From the NCBI GenBank assembly GCA_016795375.1, contig JAEUHJ010000063.1, positions 1 through 34,589 on the forward strand: a stretch of 34,589 bases of DNA, written 5' to 3'. The notes beneath the pieces were generated by a model that searched no databases, was not told the origin of the DNA, and was given only the letters and a program-made list of their open reading frames with translations. Positions 24,112 to 33,034 of the stretch are shown here, piece after piece. Source of the DNA: Verrucomicrobiaceae bacterium (lineage in GTDB: Bacteria > Verrucomicrobiota > Verrucomicrobiia > Verrucomicrobiales > Verrucomicrobiaceae). A program made the position numbers and the translations under genes. Numbering within the stretch: position 1 is the first letter of the stretch; every line of letters starts with the position of its first letter.

Positions 24112-25698
24112 TCAGGGCCGGATCTCCTCGCCCGTGGCCGCGTTGGCAAGGGTGATCTGCTCGCGGTGGAAGGTGGGGTCGCTGCGGAAGGTGAGGCGTG
24201 CGTGGTATTTGCGCTCCAGATCGACGAGCAACTCGCCGTCCTCGGTCTTCAGGCGTGTCATGACCTCGGGGTGGACGATGACGAGGAGCTGGCGCTGGTC
24301 CTCCTTCGCGCGGCCCAGGACGCTGACGAGGCGGCGCTGAAGCTCGACGCTCATGGTGAGTGGCGTTTTCACCTGGCCGTGGCCTTTGCAATACGGGCAG
24401 GGTTCATAGAGCGTGGTGCCGAGGCTTTCGTTGAGGCGCTGGCGGGTCATCTCCATGAGGCCGAACTGCGAAATGGGCAGCACCTGGGTCTTGGCCTTGT
24501 CGCGTTTCAGATGCTCGTTCATGGCCCTGGACACGGCCTGCTGGTCGCGGCGGTGCTTCATGTCGATGAAATCGACGACGATGAGACCGCCCATGTTGCG
24601 CAGGCGGAGCTGGCGGGCGACCTCGGCGGCGGCTTCGAGGTTGGTTTCGAGCAGGAGCTTGTCCACGTCCTTGTGGCCTTTGTTGCGGCCGGTGTTGACG
24701 TCGATGGCGACGAGGGCCTCGGTCTGGTCGATGACGATGTAGCCGCCGCAAGGCAGCCACACCTGGCGGTAGAAGGCGTTGTCGATCTGCTTCTGGATGC
24801 CGTAGTGCTCGAAGATGGCGCTCTGCCCCTGGTAATGGTTGATGCGGCGTTTCGCGCGTCCGGAGATGTGGGCGGCCATGCGCTGCATGCGCTCGACGGT
24901 GGCGGCATCATCGCAGGCGACCTCGTCGATGTCCTCGGTGAGGAAGTCACGCACGGTGCGCTCGACGAGATCGGGTTCCTGGAAGCAGCAGACGGGGGCG
25001 TTCTGGCCGTCACGCTTCGCGACGATCTGATCCCACTCATCGAGGAGGATGTTCAAGTCGCGCACGATGTGACGGGCACGTTTGCCGGAGGCTTCGGTGC
25101 GCAGGATGATGCCCATGCCTTCGGGCAGGGTGATTTTTTCGATGATCTTGCGCAGGCGTGAGCGTTCCTTCGGATCCTCGATCTTGCGTGAGATGCCGCA
25201 GGTGTCGTTGAGCGGCATCAGGACGAGCAGACGCCCGGCGAGGGAGATGTTTGTCGTCACACGCGGCCCCTTGTTGCCGACGGGTCCCTTGGTGACCTGC
25301 ACCATGATCTCGGAGCCGACGGGATACAGGCTGGGGATGTCCTTGGCCTCGATGCGCTTCTTTTTCTTGCTGCCACCGCGGTTGATCTCCTCCATGCCGG
25401 CGTCGAGCGCGGCTGGGATGGCGTCCCAGAAGTGCAGGAAGGCGTTTTTGTCGAAGCCGATGTCGATGAACATGGCCTTTAGCCCCTGCTCGATGTTGCG
25501 GATGCGGCCTTTGAAGACGCTGCCGATGAGGCTGTTGGTGCCGACGCGCTCGATGTTGTATTCCTCGACGGCGCCCTTGTCGAGAAGGGCGACGCGGTTT
25601 TCGAGCTTCTCGCAGTTGATGACGAGGCGCACGCCGCTCCTGATGTCGCGTTTGCCGGTGAGCAGTTCTTTGATTCTTTGGACGAAGGTTAATGCCAT
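24112..25698 (-). CDS. rng: Ribonuclease G/E family endoribonuclease
   Basis: This 528-residue RNase E/G-type enzyme makes single-strand cuts in rRNA precursors and mRNA. The N-terminal S1-like domain has VFKGRIRNIEQGLKAMFIDI and GFDKNAFLH. The catalytic DNase I-like domain holds the magnesium aspartates in ALVAIDVNTG and VVDFIDM. The Zn-link CPYCKGHG joins subunits. A basic insertion (GGSKKKKRIEAKD) sits in the S1 region. The length and the absence of a long C-terminal scaffold fit RNase G. It lies 33 bases after mrdA; rng next to mreBCD is also seen in Proteobacteria. An SD-like AGGGAG precedes the ATG by about 12 bases. Confidence 0.93.
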   Translation of the reverse strand: MALTFVQRIKELLTGKRDIRSGVRLVINCEKLENRVALLDKGAVEEYNIERVGTNSLIGSVFKGRIRNIEQGLKAMFIDIGFDKNAFLHFWDAIPAALDAGMEEINRGGSKKKKRIEAKDIPSLYPVGSEIMVQVTKGPVGNKGPRVTTNISLAGRLLVLMPLNDTCGISRKIEDPKERSRLRKIIEKITLPEGMGIILRTEASGKRARHIVRDLNILLDEWDQIVAKRDGQNAPVCCFQEPDLVERTVRDFLTEDIDEVACDDAATVERMQRMAAHISGRAKRRINHYQGQSAIFEHYGIQKQIDNAFYRQVWLPCGGYIVIDQTEALVAIDVNTGRNKGHKDVDKLLLETNLEAAAEVARQLRLRNMGGLIVVDFIDMKHRRDQQAVSRAMNEHLKRDKAKTQVLPISQFGLMEMTRQRLNESLGTTLYEPCPYCKGHGQVKTPLTMSVELQRRLVSVLGRAKEDQRQLLVIVHPEVMTRLKTEDGELLVDLERKYHARLTFRSDPTFHREQITLANAATGEEIRP

Positions 25699-25731
25699 GA
25701 TGTTGAAGTCTCCCTGAAATGACGCGGCTCC

Positions 25732-28014
25732 TCAGCGGTTGAAGAGCTTGCGGAAAAATCCGCCGCCCTGGGTGGGCGCGGACGGTTTGCTTTCCTGGGG
25801 GCCTCCACGGCTGAAGATACCGACCCTGCGCACTGGCACGGCCTGGGGTACGTTCTGTCCGGAGCTGCTCCCCGCCGATCCCGCTGAATCGGCCTTCCGC
25901 CTGATGTTGGGCGTCGCGCTCACACGCGGCGCGGCATCATCAGACGACTCGGTGCCGGACGCACCCGCGCCCGTGTCACCATCCTCATCCGTGCCGGGCA
26001 CCAAAGGCACCCCGGCGTCGGCATATTGGACCATGGGAATATGATTGAAGTGGCCTTCGGCCGGCGGCATCGCCTCGATGGCGACCTGATAGCCGTTTTC
26101 GAGGGCCAGGCATTGTTCGAGCACGCGGCGCGCGACAGGGGCGGCGCAACCGCCGCCAGATTTGCCGTTCTGCACGAGCACGCAGACGGCAAATTTTGGG
26201 TTCTGGTACGGAGCGAAGCTGATGAACCAGGTGTGGTTGTCATCGACCTTGCTGCCACGCGCGTCGCGACGCCAGTTCTGGGCGGTGCCGGTCTTTCCGG
26301 CGACCTCGACTCCGGTGATGCGCGCCGACTTCCCGGTGCCGCCGGGATCGTTGACGACCTTCCACATGCCTTTGCGGATGATCTCGATCTCATCTGGCTT
26401 CACGCTGGCGGAGAGGTCGCCGCGCAGGCTGGGCGGGTTGTCCAGCACGATCTTGTCGTGATCCATGACACGTTTGAGCAGATGCGGGTGCCAGGACTTG
26501 CCGCCGTTGGCGACCGTGGCGGTGACAGAAGCCATCTGCAGCGGCGAGGCGAGCACCATGCCCTGGCCGATGGAGGTGTTCGCGGTGTAGCCGTCGCTCC
26601 AGCGTTCAGCGGGGCGGTTGGCGCGCAACCAGTCGGGGTTCGGCAGGATGCCGCTGTCCTCATCCTCGAGCTCGATGCCGGTCTTTTCGCCGACGCCGAG
26701 GATTTTGCCCACCTTGGTGATGTTGTTGATGCCGGCGGCGTTCCCGTAGCGGTAAAAGAAGCAGTTGCAGGACTGCTTGATGGCGTCGCTGAGGCCCAGC
26801 GTTCCGTGCGCGCCGCCGCTCTGCCGCTGGATCCAGCACTGCATGGCCGTGTTGCCATAAGTGACGGCGCCGCTGCAGTTGAAGGCGGATTTTTGAATGC
26901 CGGCGAGGCAGCCCGCGAAGGAGATCGGAATCTTGAAGGTGGAACCCGGAGCATGGCCTTTCACGGCGCGGTTGAGCAGCGGCACAGTCTTGTTTTCGAG
27001 CAGGGCGTCCCAGTCCGACTGCTGGATGCTCGGGATGAACTGGTTCGGATCGAAGGATGGCACGGACACCATCGCCAGCACCTCCCCGGTGGCCGGATCG
27101 ATCACGACCACGGCCCCGCGGCCGATTTTCCCTTCACGCAATGCCTTGTCAGCGATGATCTGCATGCGGGCGTCGAGCGTGAGATGGACGTCGTTGCCTT
27201 TGCGAGGCTCCTGATACTCATCGTAAACCTCCCCGACGGGGCGGCCGCGCTGGTCGCGCTGCATGACGCGCACGCCGGGTTTGCCGCGCAGATGACTGTC
27301 GAAACTTTTTTCGACCCCGGCCCCGCCGAAATCATCCGGCACATAGTAGTCCCAGCCCTTGCGCTCCTCGACGGAGACGCGCTGGTCGTCCGGCAGGCGC
27401 ACATAGCCGAGGATGTGGCAGGCCAGCGACTTGAGAGGATACACGCGTGAGGCGCGCTCGGCCACGGTGACGCCGGGCAGACCGAGGTTGTGCTCGGCGA
27501 TGCGGCTGAACTCGCCGAAGGTCAGATCGTCACGGTAAACCCAGGGCACCGCGCCGCCGAAGCTGCGGTAATGCACGCGCAAGGAGTCCACCGAGTATTC
27601 CTTGTGAACGCCCATCTCCTGCATGCGCGCGGTGATGGTCTCCTCAAATATTTTGTAGATGTCGATCTCCGGCTTCTGCCGCCTGATCCCCTTTTCGACG
27701 ATGTCGAAGGTGATCTCGGGGATGGGTGCCTTGAGCATTTTGGCGACACGTCTGTATTCCGTGACGACCTCCGCGAGATTGATGCGCACCTCGAAACTGG
27801 CCTTGTTCGTGGCGAGCACGACGCCGTTGCGGTCCTTGATCTCGCCGCGCGGGCCGGGAATGCGCGCGCGCTCCTTCTTCGCGCCGGGGATCATCTTCGC
27901 GAACTCCTCGCGGCGGTCGATCTGCAGCGACCACAGCCGGAACACGAGCAGCCCGAACCCGCACAGCATGGCGAGCGTGAACAGGTAGAGGCGGAAGCGG
28001 TATTTAACGACCAT
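25732..28014 (-). CDS. mrdA: Penicillin-binding protein 2
   Basis: This 760-residue class B PBP is the transpeptidase of the elongation machinery. It has an N-terminal membrane helix (about 9-28), a dimerisation domain starting PGPRGEIKDRNG, and a transpeptidase domain with S358-TF-K361, S415-C-N417 and K574-T-G576 (AGKTGTAQNW). Usual PBP2 proteins have about 600-650 residues. The excess is a C-terminal tail of about 100 residues rich in Ser, Gly, Ala and Asp that ends in FFRKLFNR, probably disordered and cytoplasm-independent. The gene overlaps the end of mreD by 11 bases and precedes rng by 33. Its natural partner RodA is not in the window. Confidence 0.93.
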   Translation of the reverse strand: MVVKYRFRLYLFTLAMLCGFGLLVFRLWSLQIDRREEFAKMIPGAKKERARIPGPRGEIKDRNGVVLATNKASFEVRINLAEVVTEYRRVAKMLKAPIPEITFDIVEKGIRRQKPEIDIYKIFEETITARMQEMGVHKEYSVDSLRVHYRSFGGAVPWVYRDDLTFGEFSRIAEHNLGLPGVTVAERASRVYPLKSLACHILGYVRLPDDQRVSVEERKGWDYYVPDDFGGAGVEKSFDSHLRGKPGVRVMQRDQRGRPVGEVYDEYQEPRKGNDVHLTLDARMQIIADKALREGKIGRGAVVVIDPATGEVLAMVSVPSFDPNQFIPSIQQSDWDALLENKTVPLLNRAVKGHAPGSTFKIPISFAGCLAGIQKSAFNCSGAVTYGNTAMQCWIQRQSGGAHGTLGLSDAIKQSCNCFFYRYGNAAGINNITKVGKILGVGEKTGIELEDEDSGILPNPDWLRANRPAERWSDGYTANTSIGQGMVLASPLQMASVTATVANGGKSWHPHLLKRVMDHDKIVLDNPPSLRGDLSASVKPDEIEIIRKGMWKVVNDPGGTGKSARITGVEVAGKTGTAQNWRRDARGSKVDDNHTWFISFAPYQNPKFAVCVLVQNGKSGGGCAAPVARRVLEQCLALENGYQVAIEAMPPAEGHFNHIPMVQYADAGVPLVPGTDEDGDTGAGASGTESSDDAAPRVSATPNIRRKADSAGSAGSSSGQNVPQAVPVRRVGIFSRGGPQESKPSAPTQGGGFFRKLFNR

Positions 28015-28618
28015 CGAAGCGGTACCTCAGGCCTTCGTATTTGATTTCATAGCTCGACAGGCGGGCCAGCGAGTAGAGCAGCAGAAAGATGAGCGGCGAC
28101 GCCAGCATCGCAAGCAGTGTGTCAGTGATCATCTTCGACCAGACGCCGGCGGGGAATTGCAACGAGCCGCGCAGAAACGTGATGATGAGATACTGCGAGA
28201 GCAGCCAGAGAAAGGTGGCCACGCCGACCATGAGCACCGGCAGCTCCAGACGTCCGCGTTTGAACAGAGGACGGATGCCCTGCATCAGTGTGCCCAGCAT
28301 GCCGAAAAGCACGATGGAAAGGCCGAACGGCAGCGGGTGGCTGCCCGCGCCCAGCTCCAGGTCCGCTCCAGTGCCGAAGACATCCTCCGCACCCATGAGG
28401 CTCTCCACCGCGCCCGGGAGATGGCGCGCGTCCCAGATGAAGCCCGTGATGAACGCCAGTGCCAGCATGACCGGAAACGGCGCGGCCACCGACGCGCTGA
28501 AGAAGAACACCGCAGGCAGGAACAATGTTGCAAACTGGGCGATCTCCAGCCCCGGAATGAACTCCTGCACCATGAAGGACAGCAGCAGCAGGATGATGGA
28601 GATCGGATGGAAAAGCAT
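28004..28618 (-). CDS. mreD: Rod shape-determining protein MreD
   Basis: This 204-residue integral membrane protein has about five or six helices (LFHPISIILLLLSFMVQEF, FATLFLPAVFFFSASVAAPF, LSIVLFGMLGTLMQGI, LPVLMVGVATFLWLLSQYLI, LLAMLASPLIFLLLYSLARL). Sequence conservation of MreD is low, and the assignment leans on its place between mreC and mrdA. A loop with GAEDVFGTGADLELGAG between helices is longer than in many relatives. It is 6 bases after mreC and overlaps mrdA by 11. It helps couple cytoplasmic MreB to the PBP2 complex. Confidence 0.85.
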   Translation of the reverse strand: MLFHPISIILLLLSFMVQEFIPGLEIAQFATLFLPAVFFFSASVAAPFPVMLALAFITGFIWDARHLPGAVESLMGAEDVFGTGADLELGAGSHPLPFGLSIVLFGMLGTLMQGIRPLFKRGRLELPVLMVGVATFLWLLSQYLIITFLRGSLQFPAGVWSKMITDTLLAMLASPLIFLLLYSLARLSSYEIKYEGLRYRFDGR

Positions 28619-28624
28619 GATGGA

Positions 28625-29476
28625 TCAGGGCTTGGCGTTGGCGGATGGCTCCGGAGGTTCCGGCACCGGCTCGGCGGCCTGCATTTCGATCACAAAAACG
28701 TAGTCCAGGGTGGAGAAGTCCACGGCGGGCTCGACGACGGCCTCCCCGGAAATCTCCCGGTTCTCGAAGCGTTTCACACGTCCCAGCAGCAGGCCGGGCG
28801 GAAACACGCCGCCCTCGCCGGAGGAGTAAACACTCGCGCCGGCGTTGATGTTCGCGTTGCGGCTCAGGAAACGCAGATGCAGCTCGGGGCGCACCTCCAG
28901 CGCGGCGCGCTCTCCGGCCAGGATGCCCTGCTCGAGCGTGCCCTCGACCTTCGCCGAGACTCGGCACATCTCGTCGGTCAGCAGGATCACCTTGGTCATG
29001 TGCGGAGCCAGGGTGGACGTTTTTCCCACAAGTCCGACGGAGGTGATCACCGGACTGTCCGTGCCCACGCCGTCCAGCGAGCCCTTGTCGATGATCAAGT
29101 TGTTCCACCAGGTGCTGGAACTGCGGCGTATCACCTTGGCCGCGGTCATTTTGAACGGCGCGGCCTGCTTGAATCCAAAGAGCTGGCGCAGCTTCGCGTT
29201 CTCCTCGATGACCTGAATGTACTTCTGCTGGATGATGCGCAGGCGCTCCAGTTGCACGCGCTGATCATCGTGCTCGCGCTTCAACTCAGACACGTTGACC
29301 TGCGGGGCCACGGCGGACTCCGCCGCCTGCTCCATGGCCGCGCTGGAGTGAATGAACGGGGACAGCAGGCTCATGACACGGGCCTGGATCTGCCGGGTCG
29401 TCGCCGTGTCGAACGTGAACACGGCGACAAGCCCTGCCACGAAGACGAGAAGCGCGAGGATGTTGAGCTTTTTCAT
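28625..29476 (-). CDS. mreC: Rod shape-determining protein MreC
   Basis: This 283-residue protein has one N-terminal transmembrane helix (LNILALLVFVAGLVAVF), a heptad-type coiled coil (about 65-95, LKREHDDQRVQLERLRII) and a periplasmic beta domain. The beta domain includes VIRRSSSTWWNNLIIDKGS, GVGTDSPVITSVGLVGK, MTKVILLTDEMCRVSAKVE and LLLGRVKRFE. MreC filaments link MreB, MreD and PBP2 in the elongasome. The C-terminal Pro/Glu-rich tail is short. A GGGAGG stretch lies about 13 bases before the ATG. The gene lies 81 bases after mreB in the same operon. Confidence 0.92.
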   Translation of the reverse strand: MKKLNILALLVFVAGLVAVFTFDTATTRQIQARVMSLLSPFIHSSAAMEQAAESAVAPQVNVSELKREHDDQRVQLERLRIIQQKYIQVIEENAKLRQLFGFKQAAPFKMTAAKVIRRSSSTWWNNLIIDKGSLDGVGTDSPVITSVGLVGKTSTLAPHMTKVILLTDEMCRVSAKVEGTLEQGILAGERAALEVRPELHLRFLSRNANINAGASVYSSGEGGVFPPGLLLGRVKRFENREISGEAVVEPAVDFSTLDYVFVIEMQAAEPVPEPPEPSANAKP

Positions 29477-29557
29477 GATCGGCCTTTCCTCCCGGGTTGG
29501 ACGCGGTGCTTGTCGGCGGACTCCTTCAAGCCGTCACCGCATGGCCCGGAACGAAAA

Positions 29558-30589
29558 TCAAACTTCGGTCGTGCTCACTTTGCGCAGGAACTCCAGCTCG
29601 CTGAGCACGCGGCCCGTTCCCTCGCCCACGGCGCTGAGCGGATCCTCCGCCACATGCACCGGCAGCGCCGTTTCTTCCTGCAGCAGCTTGTCGAGACCGC
29701 GCAGCAGCGCGCCGCCGCCGGCCAGCATGATGCCGCGGTCCACGAGGTCGGCGGAAAGTTCCGGCGGGCAGCGTTCCAGCGTCGTGCGCACGGCATCAAT
29801 GATCGCGTTGAGCGGCTCCAGCATCGCCTCGCGCACTTCCTGGCTCGTGATCGTGATCGTTTTCGGCAGGCCGGCCACCATGTCACGGCCTTTGACCTCC
29901 ATCGTGGTCTCCTTGCCCAGCGGGAAGGCCGAGCCGATGCGCAGCTTGATCTCCTCCGCCGTGCGCTCGCCAATCATCAGGTTGTAGGCGCGCTTCATGT
30001 AATTGATGATCGCCTCGTCAAGTTCGTCGCCCGCCACGCGCACGCTGCGGCTGTAAACGATGCCGGAGAGCGAGATGATCGCCACTTCCGTCGTGCCGCC
30101 GCCGATGTCCACGATCATGTTGCCTGCGGCCTCCTGCACAGGCAGGCCCACGCCGATCGCCGCAGCCATCGGCTCTTCGATGAGATAAACTTCACGCGCG
30201 CCGGCCTGCTCCGCGCTCTCCTTCACCGCGCGCTTTTCCACTTCCGTGATGCCGGAGGGCACTGCGATCACCACACGCGGCCCGCGCATCTTGCGTCCGC
30301 CGCCCTGCACCTTGCGGATGAAATGGCGCAGCATCGCCTCCGTCACGCGAAAGTCGGCGATCACGCCATCCTTCAGCGGACGAATTGCCGTGATGCCGCC
30401 AGGTGTGCGCCCCAGCATGCGTTTCGCATCATCGCCGACCGCGACGACCTCGTTCGAGCCGGTTTTCACCGCCACTACCGAAGGTTCGCGAAGAACGATG
30501 CCGTGATCTTTAACATAAACGAGTGTGTTTGCCGTGCCGAGGTCGATGCCGATGTCCTGGGCGACAAATCCAAAAAGTTTGCCAAGCAT
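29558..30589 (-). CDS. mreB: Actin-like rod shape protein MreB
   Basis: This 343-residue actin-fold ATPase forms membrane-bound filaments that guide lateral wall synthesis. Phosphate-1 loop [18 protein letters not shown], phosphate-2 [15 protein letters not shown] and the adenosine loop [15 protein letters not shown] are all present. The N-terminal LGKLFGFV, rich in hydrophobic residues, fits the membrane-binding amphipathic helix or loop of MreB. Length and ends are standard. It heads the operon mreB-mreC-mreD-mrdA-rng. The upstream 193 bases should carry the operon promoter, but I could not pick one with confidence. Confidence 0.97.
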   Translation of the reverse strand: MLGKLFGFVAQDIGIDLGTANTLVYVKDHGIVLREPSVVAVKTGSNEVVAVGDDAKRMLGRTPGGITAIRPLKDGVIADFRVTEAMLRHFIRKVQGGGRKMRGPRVVIAVPSGITEVEKRAVKESAEQAGAREVYLIEEPMAAAIGVGLPVQEAAGNMIVDIGGGTTEVAIISLSGIVYSRSVRVAGDELDEAIINYMKRAYNLMIGERTAEEIKLRIGSAFPLGKETTMEVKGRDMVAGLPKTITITSQEVREAMLEPLNAIIDAVRTTLERCPPELSADLVDRGIMLAGGGALLRGLDKLLQEETALPVHVAEDPLSAVGEGTGRVLSELEFLRKVSTTEV

Positions 30590-30628
30590 TGAGAATAAAA
30601 GGGAAAAGGTTGAAAGAGGATGGATGCC

Positions 30629-30665
30629 AGAACTCAGAAGCGCCGCGGTGAGTTCTAACTTTTTT
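30629..30665 (+). terminator. Hairpin with T-tract upstream of mreB
   Basis: AGAACTCA (30629-30636) pairs with TGAGTTCT (30649-30656) around a 12-base GC-rich loop. On the + strand AAC and six T (30660-30665) follow. No + strand gene ends nearby, so an intrinsic terminator would stop antisense or stray transcription. On the minus strand the hairpin lies in the spacer before mreB and could be in its 5' UTR. The role is undecided. Confidence 0.4.
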
Positions 30666-30782
30666 GAGAATCACGAAAAGCAACGCGGCGAGCGAAATTC
30701 TAGCCCCAACAAAGCTAAAACCGCCTGAAAACGCGTCAAGAGAAGTTTCTAAGAAGGGTGGAAATACCGTTCGTGAGGAGTT

Positions 30783-31853
30783 TCAGGGGCAGGCCAGCCG
30801 GTTTGCCCGGATTTGCCCTTGGCAGACCTCATGAATCCCCCCGCTCAACGCATCCTTCTCCGCCCAATCAAGATTCGTCGTCGTGATGATCTTTTGCGTG
30901 CCGTTCGGCAGCAAGCCCAGCAAAGCCCGTCGGCGATACTCATCCAGCTCGCCGAAGACATCGTCGATGAGCATCAGCGGAGCCTCGCCGCGGGCTTTTT
31001 CCAGGACATGGGCCTGGGCGAGCTTCATCGAAAGCACAAACGACCTCTGCTGCCCCTCGCTGGCGAAACTGGTCGCATCACGATCATTCAAATACATCGC
31101 GACCTCATCGCGATGCGGCCCGAGCGCCGTCGAGCGCGCACGCGCCTCTTCATCACGCATGGCGAGCAACGAATCAAACAACGCGCCCTCATGCCGCATG
31201 AACTCGATGCGCGTCCTTTCATTCCCCTCGCTCAAATGCGCATGCGCGGCGGAAACCTGCGGATTCAGCGCTTCGCACAGTTCCGCGCGTCTTTGCCACA
31301 AAACCGCCGCAAAGCCGTCCATCACCCGTGCAAACGCATCCGCCTGTTTCCACGCGATCACCGCGTCGCGCTTCAAAACATAGTTCCGGCCTCGCAACGC
31401 GCGCTCGTAGCCGCGCAGCGCATGCAGGTAATCTGGAAACATCTGGCTCGCCGCGAAGTCCAAAAAGCGCCGACGATGCTCCGCGCCACCGCGCAGCAGA
31501 TTCATGTCCCGATGGTCCATCCACACCACCAAACCGGCCGCCGCGAGGTAATCCGCCGACTTCCCGCACGTCACGCCATCCAGCGCCAGACGCCGCGAGG
31601 TCGCGTTCTGGGCATAGCGCAGCCGTTTCCCGCTCCACACCGCCTCCACGAGGCAGGTCGAGGCCTCAAAGCGCACCAGCTCGCTCCGGTTCGCCGTCCG
31701 CGGCGATTGCAGCCGCATCAGCACGCACGCCGCTTCAATCAAAGAAGTCTTCCCCTGCGCATTCCGCCCCACCAGCAGCGTCACATCTGGATGCAGCTCC
31801 ACCCTCGCCTCGGCGAAACAGCGGAAATCACGCACAAACAGGTCGGACAGCAT
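30783..31853 (-). CDS. recF: DNA replication and repair protein RecF
   Basis: This 356-residue SMC-like ABC ATPase loads RecA at single-strand gaps with RecO and RecR. Walker A GRNAQGKTS has K35, the signature motif is ASEGQQRSF near 265-273, and Walker B is LMLIDDVFGELD near 296-307 followed by a D-loop. FRCFAEARVELHPDVTLLVG is the typical N-terminus. Length is normal. It lies on the same strand as mreB and 193 bases upstream of it, divergent from the SRPBCC-like membrane protein. dnaN, often next to recF, is not present. Confidence 0.94.
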   Translation of the reverse strand: MLSDLFVRDFRCFAEARVELHPDVTLLVGRNAQGKTSLIEAACVLMRLQSPRTANRSELVRFEASTCLVEAVWSGKRLRYAQNATSRRLALDGVTCGKSADYLAAAGLVVWMDHRDMNLLRGGAEHRRRFLDFAASQMFPDYLHALRGYERALRGRNYVLKRDAVIAWKQADAFARVMDGFAAVLWQRRAELCEALNPQVSAAHAHLSEGNERTRIEFMRHEGALFDSLLAMRDEEARARSTALGPHRDEVAMYLNDRDATSFASEGQQRSFVLSMKLAQAHVLEKARGEAPLMLIDDVFGELDEYRRRALLGLLPNGTQKIITTTNLDWAEKDALSGGIHEVCQGQIRANRLACP

Positions 31854-31967
31854 GGAGCGCGGAGCTAAGGGCAGAGAGCGGAGAGCCGCAACTTTTCATC
31901 ACGGGCAACTTCCCGTCAGGCATCATTACAGCTTGTCACAAGCACTGGCCTCTGCTGCGATGGCGTG

Positions 31968-32945
31968 ATGAAGTTTCCCGAAAATCGACCCGGCGCTTTC
32001 TGGCGCAGCTTCGCGATCGTTGTGGTCGTGACAGGCGTCTATGCGCTCACGGCACGTCTGCTGTTCCCGGCACTCGGTCATCGCTACAACATCATCTCGG
32101 TCGGATTCATTTTCGGCATGCCGTTCGCCTTGGGTGCCTTGGTTTGCTACTTGGGCTATCGGCTGGATTCACCACGCCCCTTCTGGCATCGCTGGGCTCC
32201 CATGCTCGTGATGTGGCTCGCCGTGGCAGGATCATGGGCGGTTCATCTGGAGGCTTTGATGTGCTTGGTGGTAGCCTTGCCCATCGTCCTCCCGAGCGCC
32301 ACAGGAGGTGGCTGGACGATGCATCTCAGCCTGCAAAAGCGCTCGAAGGACAGGCTGCTCGTCAGCTTGGTCGTTCTGCTGCCTTATGCCGTGGCCCCAG
32401 TCGAGTCCTGGTGGTCTGCCCCGCATGAAACCCGTGTGATGACGGACTCCATCCACATCCGGGCGAGTGCCGATGCCATCTGGAAGCAGATTTACCAAGT
32501 CCCCGCGATCCAGCGCGAGGAACTTCCTTCCCAATGGATCTACCACCTCGGCTTTCCCCGGCCCATCGAGGCGAACATCGACCGCGAAGGCGTCGGAGCA
32601 GTCCGGCACGCCACGTTTGAGAGGGAGGTGTCCTTCTTTGAAGTCGTCACCGACTGGCAGCCTGCCAAGAAACTCTCGTTCACCATCAAAGCAGACCCCG
32701 ATTTCGTGCCCCACACGGCTTTTGACGAACACATCATCGTCGGCGGTCGGTTTTACGATGTGCTGGATGGCACCTACGAGATCGAACCCGGGAGCGATGG
32801 CGCCTGCACCCTGCATTTGTCCAGCACTCACCGGCTCTCCACGCCGTTTAACTGGTATGCAGGCTGGTGGAGCGAATGGGTGATGAGCCAGATCCAAGGC
32901 TCCATCCTCGAAGTGATCCGCAAGCGATGCGAGGCCGCCAGTTGA
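31968..32945 (+). CDS. Membrane-anchored SRPBCC-like protein
   Basis: This 325-residue protein has four N-terminal hydrophobic segments (FAIVVVVTGVYALTARLLF, FIFGMPFALGALVCYLGY, MLVMWLAVAGSWAVHLEALM, LLVSLVVLLPYAVAPVESWW). A soluble domain of about 185 residues starts at about 137: DSIHIRASADAIWKQIYQVP, QWIYHLGFPRPIEANIDREG, VSFFEVVTDWQPAKKLSFTI, and STHRLSTPFNWYAGWWSEW. The pattern fits the SRPBCC/polyketide cyclase-type lipid-binding fold, which holds hydrophobic ligands. The ligand and role are unknown. I chose the ATG at 31968 over a GTG one codon upstream. It is divergent from recF and precedes hisS on the same strand. Confidence 0.75.
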   Translation: MKFPENRPGAFWRSFAIVVVVTGVYALTARLLFPALGHRYNIISVGFIFGMPFALGALVCYLGYRLDSPRPFWHRWAPMLVMWLAVAGSWAVHLEALMCLVVALPIVLPSATGGGWTMHLSLQKRSKDRLLVSLVVLLPYAVAPVESWWSAPHETRVMTDSIHIRASADAIWKQIYQVPAIQREELPSQWIYHLGFPRPIEANIDREGVGAVRHATFEREVSFFEVVTDWQPAKKLSFTIKADPDFVPHTAFDEHIIVGGRFYDVLDGTYEIEPGSDGACTLHLSSTHRLSTPFNWYAGWWSEWVMSQIQGSILEVIRKRCEAAS

Positions 32946-33034
32946 GTCTGCCACCAGCCTTTTCTGTCCTCTCTACCCGCCGCCCTTCGCTCTCCGCTTG
33001 ATTTCAGTGCCTCCGCACGGATGAATCGCGCCCC

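Noticed and set aside
28157..30592. 811-codon + strand frame opposite mreB, mreC and mreD
   Set aside because: Shadow of a well-established cell-shape operon; no protein features.
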